From contig JAJYDM010000009.1 in the NCBI GenBank assembly GCA_021777475.1, positions 1 to 43,401 of the forward strand: 43,401 nucleotides of DNA, in the 5' to 3' direction. The notes under the pieces are model-generated. The model saw only the letters and a list, made by a program, of their open reading frames with translations, was not told the origin of the DNA and searched no databases. Positions 33,168 through 42,295 of the stretch are shown piece after piece (position 1 is the first letter of the stretch; each line of letters opens with the position of its first letter). The position numbers and the translations under genes were made by a program. This DNA is from Actinomycetes bacterium (GTDB lineage Bacteria > Actinomycetota > Acidimicrobiia > Acidimicrobiales > Acidimicrobiaceae).

Positions 33168-33175
33168 TAATTGAT

Positions 33176-33661
33176 ATGAGTTCTTATCCCAGAGAGTTTA
33201 GGCACTGGTTAAGAAGCCCAGTTGGCCAAAGGGCATTTCGTTACACCCTTGGGTCTGGAATCTCATTTGTCATCTCTCAGGTCGTATTCATAGCCTCTTA
33301 TGGCGTTTTACACCTTTTCGATGCCCGAAGTTCGTCAATCTTTGCGACAATGGCTGGAGCAGTACCGTCGTATTTCATGAACCGTTACTGGGCCTGGCAG
33401 AAACAGGGCAGGTCACATCTTTCCAAAGAGGTCTTTCCGTATTTCGTCATGGCGGCCGTGTCACTGGTGTTTTCAACCTGGTCAGCCGACTTCGCCTCTT
33501 CGCACAAGGACATCGTCGGGGCATCTCATTTCGTGCAACTCATGTTTGTGGATGGCGCCTATATTGCCTCATTCGTGATCCTTTGGTTTGCCAAGTACAC
33601 GTTCATGGACAGAATTCTGTTCGTGAAGTCGCCCTCGAGGTCAGAGAAGGTGTCTGCGTAA
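33176..33661 (+). CDS. GtrA-like membrane protein
   Basis: 161 residues with four membrane segments (about 24-43, 50-68, 87-106, 125-147). Typical of the GtrA family: FRYTLGSGISFVISQVVF, IFATMAGAVPSYFMNRYWAWQ (the NR.W.W motif) and KYTFMDRILF. GtrA proteins help move lipid-linked sugars across the membrane for glycosylation of envelope polymers, often with a GT2 enzyme such as the one at 38270. ATG 33176 is chosen; a longer frame from 33098 would overlap the epimerase gene. Confidence 0.88.
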   Translation: MSSYPREFRHWLRSPVGQRAFRYTLGSGISFVISQVVFIASYGVLHLFDARSSSIFATMAGAVPSYFMNRYWAWQKQGRSHLSKEVFPYFVMAAVSLVFSTWSADFASSHKDIVGASHFVQLMFVDGAYIASFVILWFAKYTFMDRILFVKSPSRSEKVSA

Positions 33662-34424
33662 CACTGGGATATTAGCGCTTCTCAGCGTAAGTCTTTTAGT
33701 CAAAGCCAGGAGTAGCGGCTGTGGCGAGCGTTGGGACCTCACCTAATTCTGGCGAAATGGAGGTTAGGATCTTGAGTTTTCCTTGAGAGCAACGGCTGGG
33801 TGGATGTCCAATGCATTTTGTGGAATGTTGGTTTCTCCTAGGCTAACCTTTGCTGGTAACGGACCCTGCGACGGGAACTGCCAAGGATCGAAAGAGCAGG
33901 CATTAGTGTTCCTGGGTGGCTTAGCGATTCGGCGTGTTTTGGGAGTGAGTTTTATATTGGCGATCGAAGTAGGTGAAAGAGACCTTGGGTGGATCCAAAT
34001 ATGTTCGGGAAGCGGGAGAACTGTGGTTGCACACATCGGTCAAAGCGCGCTCATCTCGGCCGCAAGTGCCGCGATATTTCGCAGCTTAGCCACTGCGGTA
34101 TTGAGCAGGTGCTATCTTCAATATGACAATCGCATGGTTGTGGGTTGCTGCCAATGAGCACTCGGATGATGTCGCTTGTCAGCTGGTCCTTTCGGAGTTC
34201 CCTTGTGGGAACTAGGGCTGACGTGGCAGGCCGGCCCGAGATTTGATAGCGCGAGAGTCGATTATGAGGTGCGCCGCCCGTGCAGGTCCAGTTCCCGGAC
34301 CTTAATGGCGGCTGATCAGTGATTGGGAGAGGCGTGCTCATAATGCCGATGATCGCAGGACTGGGGCAAGCGGTCGATTGTCAATGAGTAGCGGAGTATT
34401 GCACTATACGGGCAAGGGGTTTGA
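33662..34424. other. Gene-empty stretch between GtrA and the decarboxylase-like gene
   Basis: About 760 bp. A 124-codon frame (33783-34157) has no ribosome site or family features, and an opposite-strand frame overlaps it. One perfect hairpin AGTTCCC-TTGT-GGGAACT lies at 34196-34213. Nothing else recognised. Confidence 0.5.
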
Positions 34425-35375
34425 ATGAGTAAATGTCGAATTAGTTTGGCGGTGGGGGAGTATGACCGCACGATAGGACTAATTTCAGGTCAAGTGGTCC
34501 CTGTTGGAATTGATCTGAACATTCTTCCGATGTCAGATGCCTGGGATCGTCACCAACGGATGATTCGCAACGAGGAATTTGACGTGTCGGAACTTTCGCT
34601 TTCCTCTTATTTGATGGCAAAGGAGAGGGGACAAGAGCTTATCGCTATACCAGTGTTTCCTTACAGGATGTTTCGCCATCAATTTATGTTGGTGCGAAAA
34701 GGCAGAGGGATTGCCGATCCGAAAGACCTAAAGGGGAAGAAGGTGGGCACACCCATGTACCAGACCACAACCATGTTGTGGGTTCGCGGGATGCTCAAGC
34801 ACGAGTACGGCATTGAACCGGAGGAGATCGACTGGATTACAGAGCGCGAGGAACTCGTGCCGTTTGTTTCGGATGGGGTCAGTATCACTGTTGAATCAGA
34901 GCCCGTAGAAGAGTTGTTTGCACAAGGGAAGCTCGACGCAGTTATCGTCATAGAGGAGGTTGAGCAGCGCTGGCTCGATGATCCTGGAGTGGATCGTCTG
35001 TTCCCGAATTTTCCAGAAGTCGAAGCGGACTATTACCGGCGAACCGGCATCTACCCGATAATGCACATCTTGGCCGTGAAGGCGGGATTAGTTGCTCAAT
35101 TCCCCTGGCTCCCACGGAGCCTATATGATGCCTTTTGCCAATCCCTTCAATATGCTGATCAGATGGAGCGTTTTCCGCGGGTCGTGAACCTGGCATGGGC
35201 AAACGCCTACTTTGAGGCTGAGAGGATAGTGTTTGGCGGGAATCCATATGCATACGGGGTCACCCGCAACCGCTCCTCTCTTGAGGCGGCTGTGAAGTAT
35301 TCATTTGAACAGGGCTTGACCGGACATGCGTTCCAGGTGGAAGATATCTTTGTTCCGACCTTGCTGGATACCTAG
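34425..35375 (+). CDS. 4,5-dihydroxyphthalate-decarboxylase-like / periplasmic-binding-fold protein
   Basis: 316 residues. The pattern matches the Pht5 group of the NMT1/PhnD-type binding fold: LAVGEYDRTIGLISGQVVPVGID, EEFDVSELSLSSYLM, IAIPVFPYRMFRHQFMLV, DPKDLKGKKVGTPMYQTTTMLW, HEYGIEPEEIDWI, YYRRTGIYPIMHILAVK. There is no signal peptide, so it is not a normal ABC-transporter binding protein; members have been linked to decarboxylation of aromatic acids. No aromatic-degradation or transporter gene is nearby, so the substrate is unknown. ATG with AAGGGG five bases upstream. Confidence 0.85.
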   Translation: MSKCRISLAVGEYDRTIGLISGQVVPVGIDLNILPMSDAWDRHQRMIRNEEFDVSELSLSSYLMAKERGQELIAIPVFPYRMFRHQFMLVRKGRGIADPKDLKGKKVGTPMYQTTTMLWVRGMLKHEYGIEPEEIDWITEREELVPFVSDGVSITVESEPVEELFAQGKLDAVIVIEEVEQRWLDDPGVDRLFPNFPEVEADYYRRTGIYPIMHILAVKAGLVAQFPWLPRSLYDAFCQSLQYADQMERFPRVVNLAWANAYFEAERIVFGGNPYAYGVTRNRSSLEAAVKYSFEQGLTGHAFQVEDIFVPTLLDT

Positions 35376-35532
35376 TGTCTTCAGCAGCTGGCTGTCAGTT
35401 CTAAGTCGTTCCTCGAGGGTATATGCCCCTCCCCCTCGGCGTGGAGCAGATAATTGTGTCTTCAGAACCGTCCGCAGCGGAGTATCTGGTGATGTTTGCT
35501 GAACCTTCGAGCTGTTGTAAAGGTGTGGGTGT

Positions 35533-38268
35533 CTAATGGGTTTCCGGAGCATCCTGAGGCTCGACTGGCGCGGTCCTCTTGAGAAACTCCACTGCGATCA
35601 AGGCTAAAGTGAGAATCACTGAAACTATGGAAATCCAGATCCCCTCGTAGGCTGAGGACGGGTGGTAGAAGACGGTAATTCTCCAGTCTCCTTGTGGTAC
35701 TGAGATTTTCTGCAATGCACCGTTTTGAGTCGTTGGCAGATTCAGAACACGGTCGCCCCTAACTGAGGTGTACCTTGCCATCCATCCCGGTGCATAGGCT
35801 TCCGCCCAGGAAATGTTGGAGTTTGACGTGGCATTGACGCTCAAATGAAGGGTGCCATTCAGGTCCGTTTTCTGGGTGATGATCTTGACTTTTGATGAGT
35901 GCTGCAGGATCGACTTTGCTTTGGAGTTTTGAAAGATTGACACGTTTCCAATGGTTTCCACTTGACGAAAGTGCGGGTAGGTTAAATAAGAGGCCAGCTG
36001 GCCTTTCAAGGCAAAGTAGCCCTGGGTCGAGTTGATTCCAACTCCTGTGACTAGCGCCTGTTGGGGATCGGATATAGCTACGGGTAGGAACTGTCGCACG
36101 ACCACTCCGAGCGCGTTAATTTCCTTTGTTGTCGTCTCGCCGTGGATTCCATAGTGCAGTGCTCCAGGCACCTCTTGGCCAGCTTCAGGGCTTGTGGGTG
36201 AAAGCCACACTATAGATCCATCTGCCCGCAGAACACCAACCTCTCGAATCGTCGCTGCTGAGAAGGTGTGCCCAACACTTACGTCTACGCTGCTTACTTC
36301 CATAGTGCGTCCGAACAGGCCGTATGTGTCGGTGGCGTTCGACCGAATAGGTGCATCCAGGTAGTCGGGATACACCGTAGCCGATGACGGGTATCCGTTG
36401 GTATCTGCACCGGGGATGTAAAAGTGCGGAAGTGGCACTGCCTTTGGCGAACCGTACCTAGACATTAGGTAGTACCAGCTGGTAAGTAGTACCTTGGTGC
36501 CGAGTGTGTCAATCAGTGGATTTATAAGAAGTTTGGGGGAAAGGGTTGCCTGTGCATGAGTTTGTGTAGCGTCTTCGTATGCGCCAAGGGAAAGCGAACT
36601 GTAGCCTTGAATCGAGTGGTTGTCTGCCGCAATGTTAAGGTCAGGTTCACCAAATGCATTCAGTTGACCATAGGTATAGAGGAAGGGATCATAGACGGCG
36701 AACCTTGAGGAGTTGTCAATTAGCGAGTGAAGATAGGCCATTTGCCGGCTTGAGGAGTTGAATTGGGAAAGGTGGCTTGAGGTCCCAAGACCTCCAAAGG
36801 CATTGAATACGGCGAGATCTAAAAGGATGGCGACGACAATCAGACGTTTGCCGACTCTTGGTGCGGCGCTGCCTGCGAAGAAATAGACAAGACCACTTAA
36901 TATTGCGATTGCGAGGCTGACGGAAAACAGGAGTGATTCTTCAGAAGTTGTTACCTGAATTGCACGGGGTTGGGCGTGCAATAGCCCGGTGATGAAGGTA
37001 CTGGATCGAAGGAATGTCAAGTACAGAGCCGCGATGACGGCTGCCGGGAGAAATGCAATCGACCGGGGCCATACCTTCCGCTTGTTCTCACCCTTGAGCA
37101 GTCGATCTAGCCAGACTCCAAAGAAAGCAAAGATTGCGACATCCAGGGCAAGGATGTTTCGGCCCTGCAGTCGTTGTTGACCATAGAGTGGGAGATGATA
37201 GAGCCATGATTCCACCGGTGTGTACGAGCCAAGGGCCAAGACAGTTCCCACGATCGCCACCAACAGATATGGAAGGAGTTCACTTTCAAGTTTTCTTTTG
37301 AGGGCTCGGCCAATAGTTGCAAAGAGGGCGATGATAGGGCCGATCGTAGGGTAAATTGTCACCTCCTCCCAGTTGAACGGTCCGAAGTAGCCCGATGCGG
37401 AAAGTGCACTTGGCCCGCCGAACAGGTATGGTGCAAAAAAAGAGTAAAAATATTGCGGCGCAAAGGCGCCGAAGGCCACAAATGCAACGGTTGGGGTTGC
37501 CCGTTGGGAGATTTTCTGAAACGCGAGTCCCGGCAGCCATTGTGCTGCAGATAGGCCCAGCGAAAGAGCGCCTGCTCCCGCCAGCCAAAGTAGCTTCCTC
37601 GCCCAATCCTTTCTCGATCTCGCAAGTTTCGCCAACGAGAACACGATAAGCATTATTACTTCATCCAGCATTGCCTCCGGCGCTCCGGCGAGGACCACAA
37701 GGGAATAGCAAATCGCCAGATACAGCGCATAGCGGAGTTTCGAATGACTATTCGAATCGATGATTCTGGATGTGCAAAGAAGCATCCAAGGAGCCAGCGA
37801 GATTCCAAGAATCATGTCAAGGTGTACGCCTTGTCCGATCATCACTCCTGCATAAGCAAAGGCCAGGGCGGTGATTCTTGATGTGAATTCAGAGATCTTG
37901 ATCTCTCTCATCAGGAGGTAAAAACCAAATGAGGCCAGAAAATAAGGGAGGGTTTGGCTCAGACCCCATGCCCAAGTCGCTGGCAGGAAAGCGTACAGCC
38001 AGGATGTAGGGAAAAATACCCCGGCATTGAATCCAGCAAGAAGTGGACTGCCAGACCAGATGAACTGGTTCCAAAGAGGCAGGTTCCCATGCCGTTCGAT
38101 GCGGCCTGCAAGCACGCGCAGAGGGTTGAACTGGATCAGATTGTCACCCGCCGCGAAGGGATGGCCAAAAATACTGGGAATGAAAAAGATCGCGATAGCG
38201 ATAACGAGAAATTGAATCCAGGCCTTGGATGCGATCCGCGTAAATGAAGAGCCCATGGTGGAGGTCAC
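35533..38268 (-). CDS. YfhO-family polytopic membrane protein (GT-C-like)
   Basis: 911 residues. The first 500 or so are a dozen membrane helices with YfhO marks near the start: FAAGDNLIQFNPLRVLAGR and LPLWNQFIWSGSPLLAGFNA. A soluble region of about 350 residues outside the membrane follows, and a final helix (WISIVSVILTLALIAVEFL) ends the protein. YfhO proteins act as undecaprenyl-phosphate-sugar dependent glycosyltransferases in Gram-positives, for example adding sugars to teichoic acids. The gene begins one base after the GT2 gene stops, so the two form an operon. GTG at 38268 or ATG at 38256 could start it. Confidence 0.9.
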   Translation of the reverse strand: MTSTMGSSFTRIASKAWIQFLVIAIAIFFIPSIFGHPFAAGDNLIQFNPLRVLAGRIERHGNLPLWNQFIWSGSPLLAGFNAGVFFPTSWLYAFLPATWAWGLSQTLPYFLASFGFYLLMREIKISEFTSRITALAFAYAGVMIGQGVHLDMILGISLAPWMLLCTSRIIDSNSHSKLRYALYLAICYSLVVLAGAPEAMLDEVIMLIVFSLAKLARSRKDWARKLLWLAGAGALSLGLSAAQWLPGLAFQKISQRATPTVAFVAFGAFAPQYFYSFFAPYLFGGPSALSASGYFGPFNWEEVTIYPTIGPIIALFATIGRALKRKLESELLPYLLVAIVGTVLALGSYTPVESWLYHLPLYGQQRLQGRNILALDVAIFAFFGVWLDRLLKGENKRKVWPRSIAFLPAAVIAALYLTFLRSSTFITGLLHAQPRAIQVTTSEESLLFSVSLAIAILSGLVYFFAGSAAPRVGKRLIVVAILLDLAVFNAFGGLGTSSHLSQFNSSSRQMAYLHSLIDNSSRFAVYDPFLYTYGQLNAFGEPDLNIAADNHSIQGYSSLSLGAYEDATQTHAQATLSPKLLINPLIDTLGTKVLLTSWYYLMSRYGSPKAVPLPHFYIPGADTNGYPSSATVYPDYLDAPIRSNATDTYGLFGRTMEVSSVDVSVGHTFSAATIREVGVLRADGSIVWLSPTSPEAGQEVPGALHYGIHGETTTKEINALGVVVRQFLPVAISDPQQALVTGVGINSTQGYFALKGQLASYLTYPHFRQVETIGNVSIFQNSKAKSILQHSSKVKIITQKTDLNGTLHLSVNATSNSNISWAEAYAPGWMARYTSVRGDRVLNLPTTQNGALQKISVPQGDWRITVFYHPSSAYEGIWISIVSVILTLALIAVEFLKRTAPVEPQDAPETH

Positions 38269-38269
38269 G

Positions 38270-39112
38270 TTACGTGTTCTGATGGTTTTTCAATAGGGGA
38301 ACGAGGTACTTGTCCCTTATGATGGTCTGAAGGACCGCACGCAGGTACAGGAGCCCGTACTTCCAGTTGGCCGCCTTTTTAGATACTCCCGCGGTACGAA
38401 CCGACATTGTCACAGGATGTTCATATAATCTCGCTCCGCTGCAGATGGCGGAGATCAATATTTCCGAGGATTGATACTGTCTTTGGTGCAGTCTGACTTT
38501 TTCCAGCACCTCGCAGTTGTAAGCCCGGTAGCCAGACGAGGTGTCTCCTACGGGCGTATGGGTGGCTAATGAAATGAGGCGTGTGAAAAACTCCACTCCG
38601 AGATTGCGGAAGCGGTCCTGAACGTCTGTAGTACCCAGACGTCTCGACCCTTGGGTAAAATCCGCATCTCCCTTTACAAGCGGTGTTATCATCTCGTTAA
38701 GGTCGCTTGGATCCCATTGACCATCAGCATCCACGACGGCAACAAATCGGGTTTTGTTCTGGAGGGCAAACAGGTATCCGGTCTTCAATGCGGCGCCCTG
38801 ACCGGAGTTATGAGGCATGTCAAGGACCAGCGCACCCGCAGCTTCTGCGATTGATGATGTGTTGTCGGTGGATCCGTCATTGATCACCAGAACTTGGGTC
38901 TTCAATCCACAAGCGATTGTTGGTATTCTCAATATGACGTCTTTGATCGAGCCTTCTTCATTGAAGGCCGGAATTAATACAAGTATCGCGTTCGGAGGAA
39001 CTTCAAACTTATCCACGGAGATTTTTCGAAATGATTCGGAGAGATCTTTGGGCAGTCCTTTTTCGAGAAGCTCCTTATTCGTAGGAGTGATATTGAAAAT
39101 TTTCTCGAGCAC
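38270..39112 (-). CDS. GT2 glycosyltransferase, polyprenyl-phosphate-sugar synthase type
   Basis: 280 residues. GT-A fold: ILVLIPAFNEEGSIKDVILR, VLVINDGSTDNTSSIAE, NSGQGAALKTGYLFAL, DADGQWDPSDL (metal DxD), QGSRRLGTTDVQDRFRN, DTSSGYRAYN. This is the DPM1/GtrB pattern, which loads a sugar from a nucleotide onto a polyprenyl phosphate. No C-terminal membrane helices are present. Its product would feed the adjoining YfhO protein, with a GtrA-type flippase at 33176. GTG start at 39112. Confidence 0.93.
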   Translation of the reverse strand: MLEKIFNITPTNKELLEKGLPKDLSESFRKISVDKFEVPPNAILVLIPAFNEEGSIKDVILRIPTIACGLKTQVLVINDGSTDNTSSIAEAAGALVLDMPHNSGQGAALKTGYLFALQNKTRFVAVVDADGQWDPSDLNEMITPLVKGDADFTQGSRRLGTTDVQDRFRNLGVEFFTRLISLATHTPVGDTSSGYRAYNCEVLEKVRLHQRQYQSSEILISAICSGARLYEHPVTMSVRTAGVSKKAANWKYGLLYLRAVLQTIIRDKYLVPLLKNHQNT

Positions 39113-39256
39113 AATTTAAATAGGCTAACCATTCAGCAAATTGATTGCCACACAAAACACCGACCGGTGTATTGCCAGCTAGTTGGCTTCTTTTTGATTT
39201 CTGGTACGAAATGTTTCATTTGGTTCTTGACATGGCTGAACTACGGTGGTGAAATT

Positions 39257-39272
39257 ACACAGGATGTTGTGT
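39257..39272 (+). promoter_or_regulatory. NrdR box 1
   Basis: ACACAGGATGTTGTGT agrees with the NrdR consensus acaCwATATaTwGtgt at 13 of 16 positions, with both outer half-sites complete. NrdR represses ribonucleotide reductase genes when dATP/ATP status is high. Its distance to box 2 (31 bp) is the usual spacing of three helical turns. Confidence 0.8.
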
Positions 39273-39287
39273 TCAGTGAGACGTGAC

Positions 39288-39303
39288 AATCAATATATTG
39301 TGT
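39288..39303 (+). promoter_or_regulatory. NrdR box 2
   Basis: AATCAATATATTGTGT contains the full core CwATATaTwGtgt. The central CAATATATTG is a perfect palindrome. It overlaps the -35-like TTGTGT of a candidate nrdJ promoter (TATAGC at 39320-39325), a sensible place for repression. Confidence 0.82.
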
Positions 39304-39502
39304 TTTTACGAGACATTGTTATAGCCAAGGTGTAATATCGCCTGGAAGAAAAGATCGGCGGATTCAGAGACTCACGCAGGGCACGGCTGAGAAAAGAAAA
39401 TCATGATTGCGTTGATGACCCAGGCCCTGGTTGTTCGAGAAAGTTCTTATTCAGCTTAAGTTGATGATCTGTCTCATCAGATGGATTGGGAAAGGTAGTG
39501 TA

Positions 39503-42292
39503 ATGGCAATAGCTCCTCAGAGATCAGGAATTGGGCTCAGGCGTTTTTTTACCTCACAGGGGGTCGATCCTTACGACACCGTGAATTGGGAGCGTCGTGA
39601 TTCTCGAATAACCAATTACCAGGATGGCTCAGTCGCGTTTGAACAGCTCCAGGTTGAGGTACCGTCGACGTGGAGCGTAAATGCGACCAATATTCTCGCC
39701 CAGAAGTACTTTCGCGGAACTTTGGGCACTCCAGAGCGGGAGTGGTCACTGAAGCAGGTGGTTGACCGTGTAATAGATACAATCACCGATTGGGGAAAAA
39801 AAGACGGATATTTTGCCGACGACGACGAGGCGGAAATCTTTTCGAATGAACTCAAGTACGCGATCATCCATCAGCATGCAGCCTTTAATTCACCTGTATG
39901 GTTCAATATTGGTGTGAAAGGGGTTCCTCAACAGGCCAGTGCCTGTTTTATTCTTGCTGTTGACGATGACATGAACTCCATCTTGAACTGGTACGTAGAG
40001 GAAGGCACCATCTTCAAGGGTGGTTCTGGATCCGGAATCAATCTTTCCAAGATTCGTTCATCTCAGGAACTTCTTAAGGGCGGTGGTACTGCGTCCGGGC
40101 CAGTCAGTTTCATGAGAGGTGCTGATGCTTCGGCTGGGACTATAAAGTCAGGTGGAAAGACCAGACGTGCGGCCAAAATGGTTATTTTGAATGCGGACCA
40201 TCCTGATATTGAAGAATTTATTTGGTGCAAGACCATCGAGGAGCGTAAGGCCCGTGCTCTTAGGGACGCCGGCTTTGACATGAGCTTGGATGGCCGGGAC
40301 AGCTTTTCCATTCAATATCAGAACGCTAATAATTCAGTTAGGGTTACAGACGAGTTTATGGAGGCGGTGGTTGACGACGGGGACTGGGAACTAAAGGCTG
40401 TAACTGACGGTTCTGTTATCAAGACACTGAAGGCTCGTGAACTCATGAGGCAGATATCGGAGGCAGCGTGGGATTGCGCTGACCCTGGACTCCAGTACGA
40501 CACTACAATCAACAAATGGCACACTGCACCGAACACGGGCCGAATTAATGGCTCAAACCCGTGTTCAGAGTATGTCCACCTTGATAATTCCGCATGTAAC
40601 CTCGCGAGTCTTAACCTGATTAAATTCCTCAAGCCTGATGACACATTCGACATTGAGGGTTTCAAAGTTACAGTTGAGGTGGTATTCACCGCGCAAGATA
40701 TTTTGGTCGGTAACGCCGATTACCCGACAGAGAAGATCGGTGATACCTCCCGCAAGTTTCGTGAACTCGGGATCGGCTACGCAAATCTTGGAGCGATGCT
40801 TATGGCGCTGGGTCTTCCGTATGACTCAGAGGGTGGCAGGGCTATGGCCGGTGCGGTGACGGCCTTGCTGACTGGAGCCGCCTATGCAACGTCAACGAGA
40901 ATGGCCGCCCGACTCGGTCCCTTTGCGGGTTTCTACGATAACAGAGAACCAATGCTGAGTGTTCTGAAGATGCACCGTGCAGCGGCTGACAAGATTGATC
41001 AGTCTGAAGTAGCGCCCGAACTCATTAGTGCAGCAAAGCAAATATGGGACGAGGCCATAGATGTTGGATCCACCTATGGAGTGAGAAACTCCCAGGCTTC
41101 TGTCCTCGCACCAACCGGGACGATTGGTTTGATGATGGATTGTGATACAACCGGAGTTGAGCCTGATCTTGGTCTTGTAAAGTCAAAGAAGCTGGTTGGC
41201 GGTGGAACCATGGCAATCGTAAATCAGACAGTTCCGCGGGCTCTGGTAAGGCTGGGGTATAGCGAGTCCCAGGTTGCATCGATCGTTGCCTACATAGACA
41301 GGCACAAGAGCATAGTGGGTTCACCGGATCTCGACTCCCGGCACCTTCCAGTGTTTGCCTGTTCCATGGGCGACAACACTATCCATTACAGAGGTCACGT
41401 CAAAATGATGGCAGCCGTTCAACCGTTCATCTCGGGAGCAATTTCAAAAACCGTCAATATGCCTGAAGATGCGACGGTGGAGGAGATCGAGCAACTCTTC
41501 GTTGAGGCTTGGCGACTTGGTGTCAAAGCAGTGGCAATCTATAGAGATAACTGCAAGGTGGCTCAGCCACTGACGACCAAGGGCAAGGCATCTGCCCCGC
41601 TCATTCCCTCCAACTCCAAGTCAGAGTTGACGCATAAGATTGCGGAGCTTGAAGAGGCGCTTCAATCACAGACTGTCATAGTCAAGCGGCCAGTGCGTGA
41701 ACGTCTGCCACGCAGACGTAAGTCTTACACCTTTGCATTTCGTGTTTCTGATTGTGAGGGCTACGTAACTGTTGGTGAATACGAGGACGGTCGGCCCGGA
41801 GAAGTATTCATGAAGGTTTCTAAGCAGGGGTCGACTCTAGCGGGAATTATGGATGCTTTTTCGATATCTGTAAGCCTTGGTCTTCAACATGGGGTGCCGC
41901 TCTCCACCTACGTTAAAAAGTACACAAATATGCGATTCGAGCCCAGCGGAATAACTGATGACCCCGATCTTCGATTTGCCTCATCGCTTGTCGACTACAT
42001 TTTCCGTCGTTTGGCAATTGACTACCTTACAGTGGAAGAGAGGACTGAATTGGGAATCTCGACCACTGAGGAGAGAACACAGCTGACTCTGTTCACGGGT
42101 GATGAAGTTTCAGGTGACTATGTGCATCTTGATTCGCAATCTAAGGTGCCTTCACAGTCTGCAGAGGCCGACCTGATTCAAGGGACAATCTCGAAAGACG
42201 CTCCATATTGCTACCAATGTGGCAATCAGATGCAGCGCGCCGGTTCGTGCTATGTATGTCCGTCCTGCGGTACGACAAGCGGCTGTTCGTAG
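39503..42292 (+). CDS. nrdJ: Vitamin B12-dependent (class II) ribonucleoside-diphosphate reductase NrdJ
   Basis: 929 residues. Makes deoxyribonucleotides with adenosylcobalamin, with or without oxygen. Catalytic barrel landmarks: AAFNSPVWFNIGV, ACFILAVDDDMNSIL, IFKGGSGSGINLSKIRS, NGSNPCSEYVHLDNSACNLASLNL, LAPTGTIGLMMDCDTTGVEPDL, IYRDNCKVAQPL. A region of about 170 residues (RRRKSYTFAFRVSDCEGYVTV onward) is the C-terminal extension, ending in CYQCGNQMQRAGSCYVCPSC, whose Cys pairs relay electrons. ATG 39503 has AAAGG upstream; ATG 39431 would add 24 non-family residues. Tandem NrdR boxes upstream, terminator at 42366. nrdR itself is not in the window. Confidence 0.97.
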   Translation: MAIAPQRSGIGLRRFFTSQGVDPYDTVNWERRDSRITNYQDGSVAFEQLQVEVPSTWSVNATNILAQKYFRGTLGTPEREWSLKQVVDRVIDTITDWGKKDGYFADDDEAEIFSNELKYAIIHQHAAFNSPVWFNIGVKGVPQQASACFILAVDDDMNSILNWYVEEGTIFKGGSGSGINLSKIRSSQELLKGGGTASGPVSFMRGADASAGTIKSGGKTRRAAKMVILNADHPDIEEFIWCKTIEERKARALRDAGFDMSLDGRDSFSIQYQNANNSVRVTDEFMEAVVDDGDWELKAVTDGSVIKTLKARELMRQISEAAWDCADPGLQYDTTINKWHTAPNTGRINGSNPCSEYVHLDNSACNLASLNLIKFLKPDDTFDIEGFKVTVEVVFTAQDILVGNADYPTEKIGDTSRKFRELGIGYANLGAMLMALGLPYDSEGGRAMAGAVTALLTGAAYATSTRMAARLGPFAGFYDNREPMLSVLKMHRAAADKIDQSEVAPELISAAKQIWDEAIDVGSTYGVRNSQASVLAPTGTIGLMMDCDTTGVEPDLGLVKSKKLVGGGTMAIVNQTVPRALVRLGYSESQVASIVAYIDRHKSIVGSPDLDSRHLPVFACSMGDNTIHYRGHVKMMAAVQPFISGAISKTVNMPEDATVEEIEQLFVEAWRLGVKAVAIYRDNCKVAQPLTTKGKASAPLIPSNSKSELTHKIAELEEALQSQTVIVKRPVRERLPRRRKSYTFAFRVSDCEGYVTVGEYEDGRPGEVFMKVSKQGSTLAGIMDAFSISVSLGLQHGVPLSTYVKKYTNMRFEPSGITDDPDLRFASSLVDYIFRRLAIDYLTVEERTELGISTTEERTQLTLFTGDEVSGDYVHLDSQSKVPSQSAEADLIQGTISKDAPYCYQCGNQMQRAGSCYVCPSCGTTSGCS

Positions 42293-42295
42293 ACC

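Larger units (their letters stand above)
39113..39502 (+). other. Regulatory region between GT2 and nrdJ
   Basis: 390 bp shared by divergent genes. It holds a 14-bp palindrome ACACCG-AC-CGGTGT (39157-39170), a TTGACA at 39227-39232, two NrdR-like boxes (39257-39272, 39288-39303), and a TTGTGT/TATAGC pair at 39298-39325. The last 170 bp form a leader of unknown role. Confidence 0.7.

Noticed and set aside
33783-34157. 124-codon frame in the gap after GtrA
   Set aside because: No ribosome site, odd composition (many Cys, Arg, Ser), no family match I can recognise.
39174-39195. GCCA..TGGC stem followed by a T-rich stretch, as a terminator
   Set aside because: Only about five pairs including a wobble, and no plus-strand gene upstream needs a terminator there.
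39385-39392. GGCTGAGA in the nrdJ leader, as in thiamine-pyrophosphate riboswitches
   Set aside because: The other invariant parts (ACCC and the GAACCTGA block) are missing within the right distance, and nrdJ is not a thiamine gene.
39113-39502. Cobalamin riboswitch sought before the B12-dependent nrdJ
   Set aside because: No B12 box or the surrounding conserved segments could be found; NrdR boxes explain regulation better.
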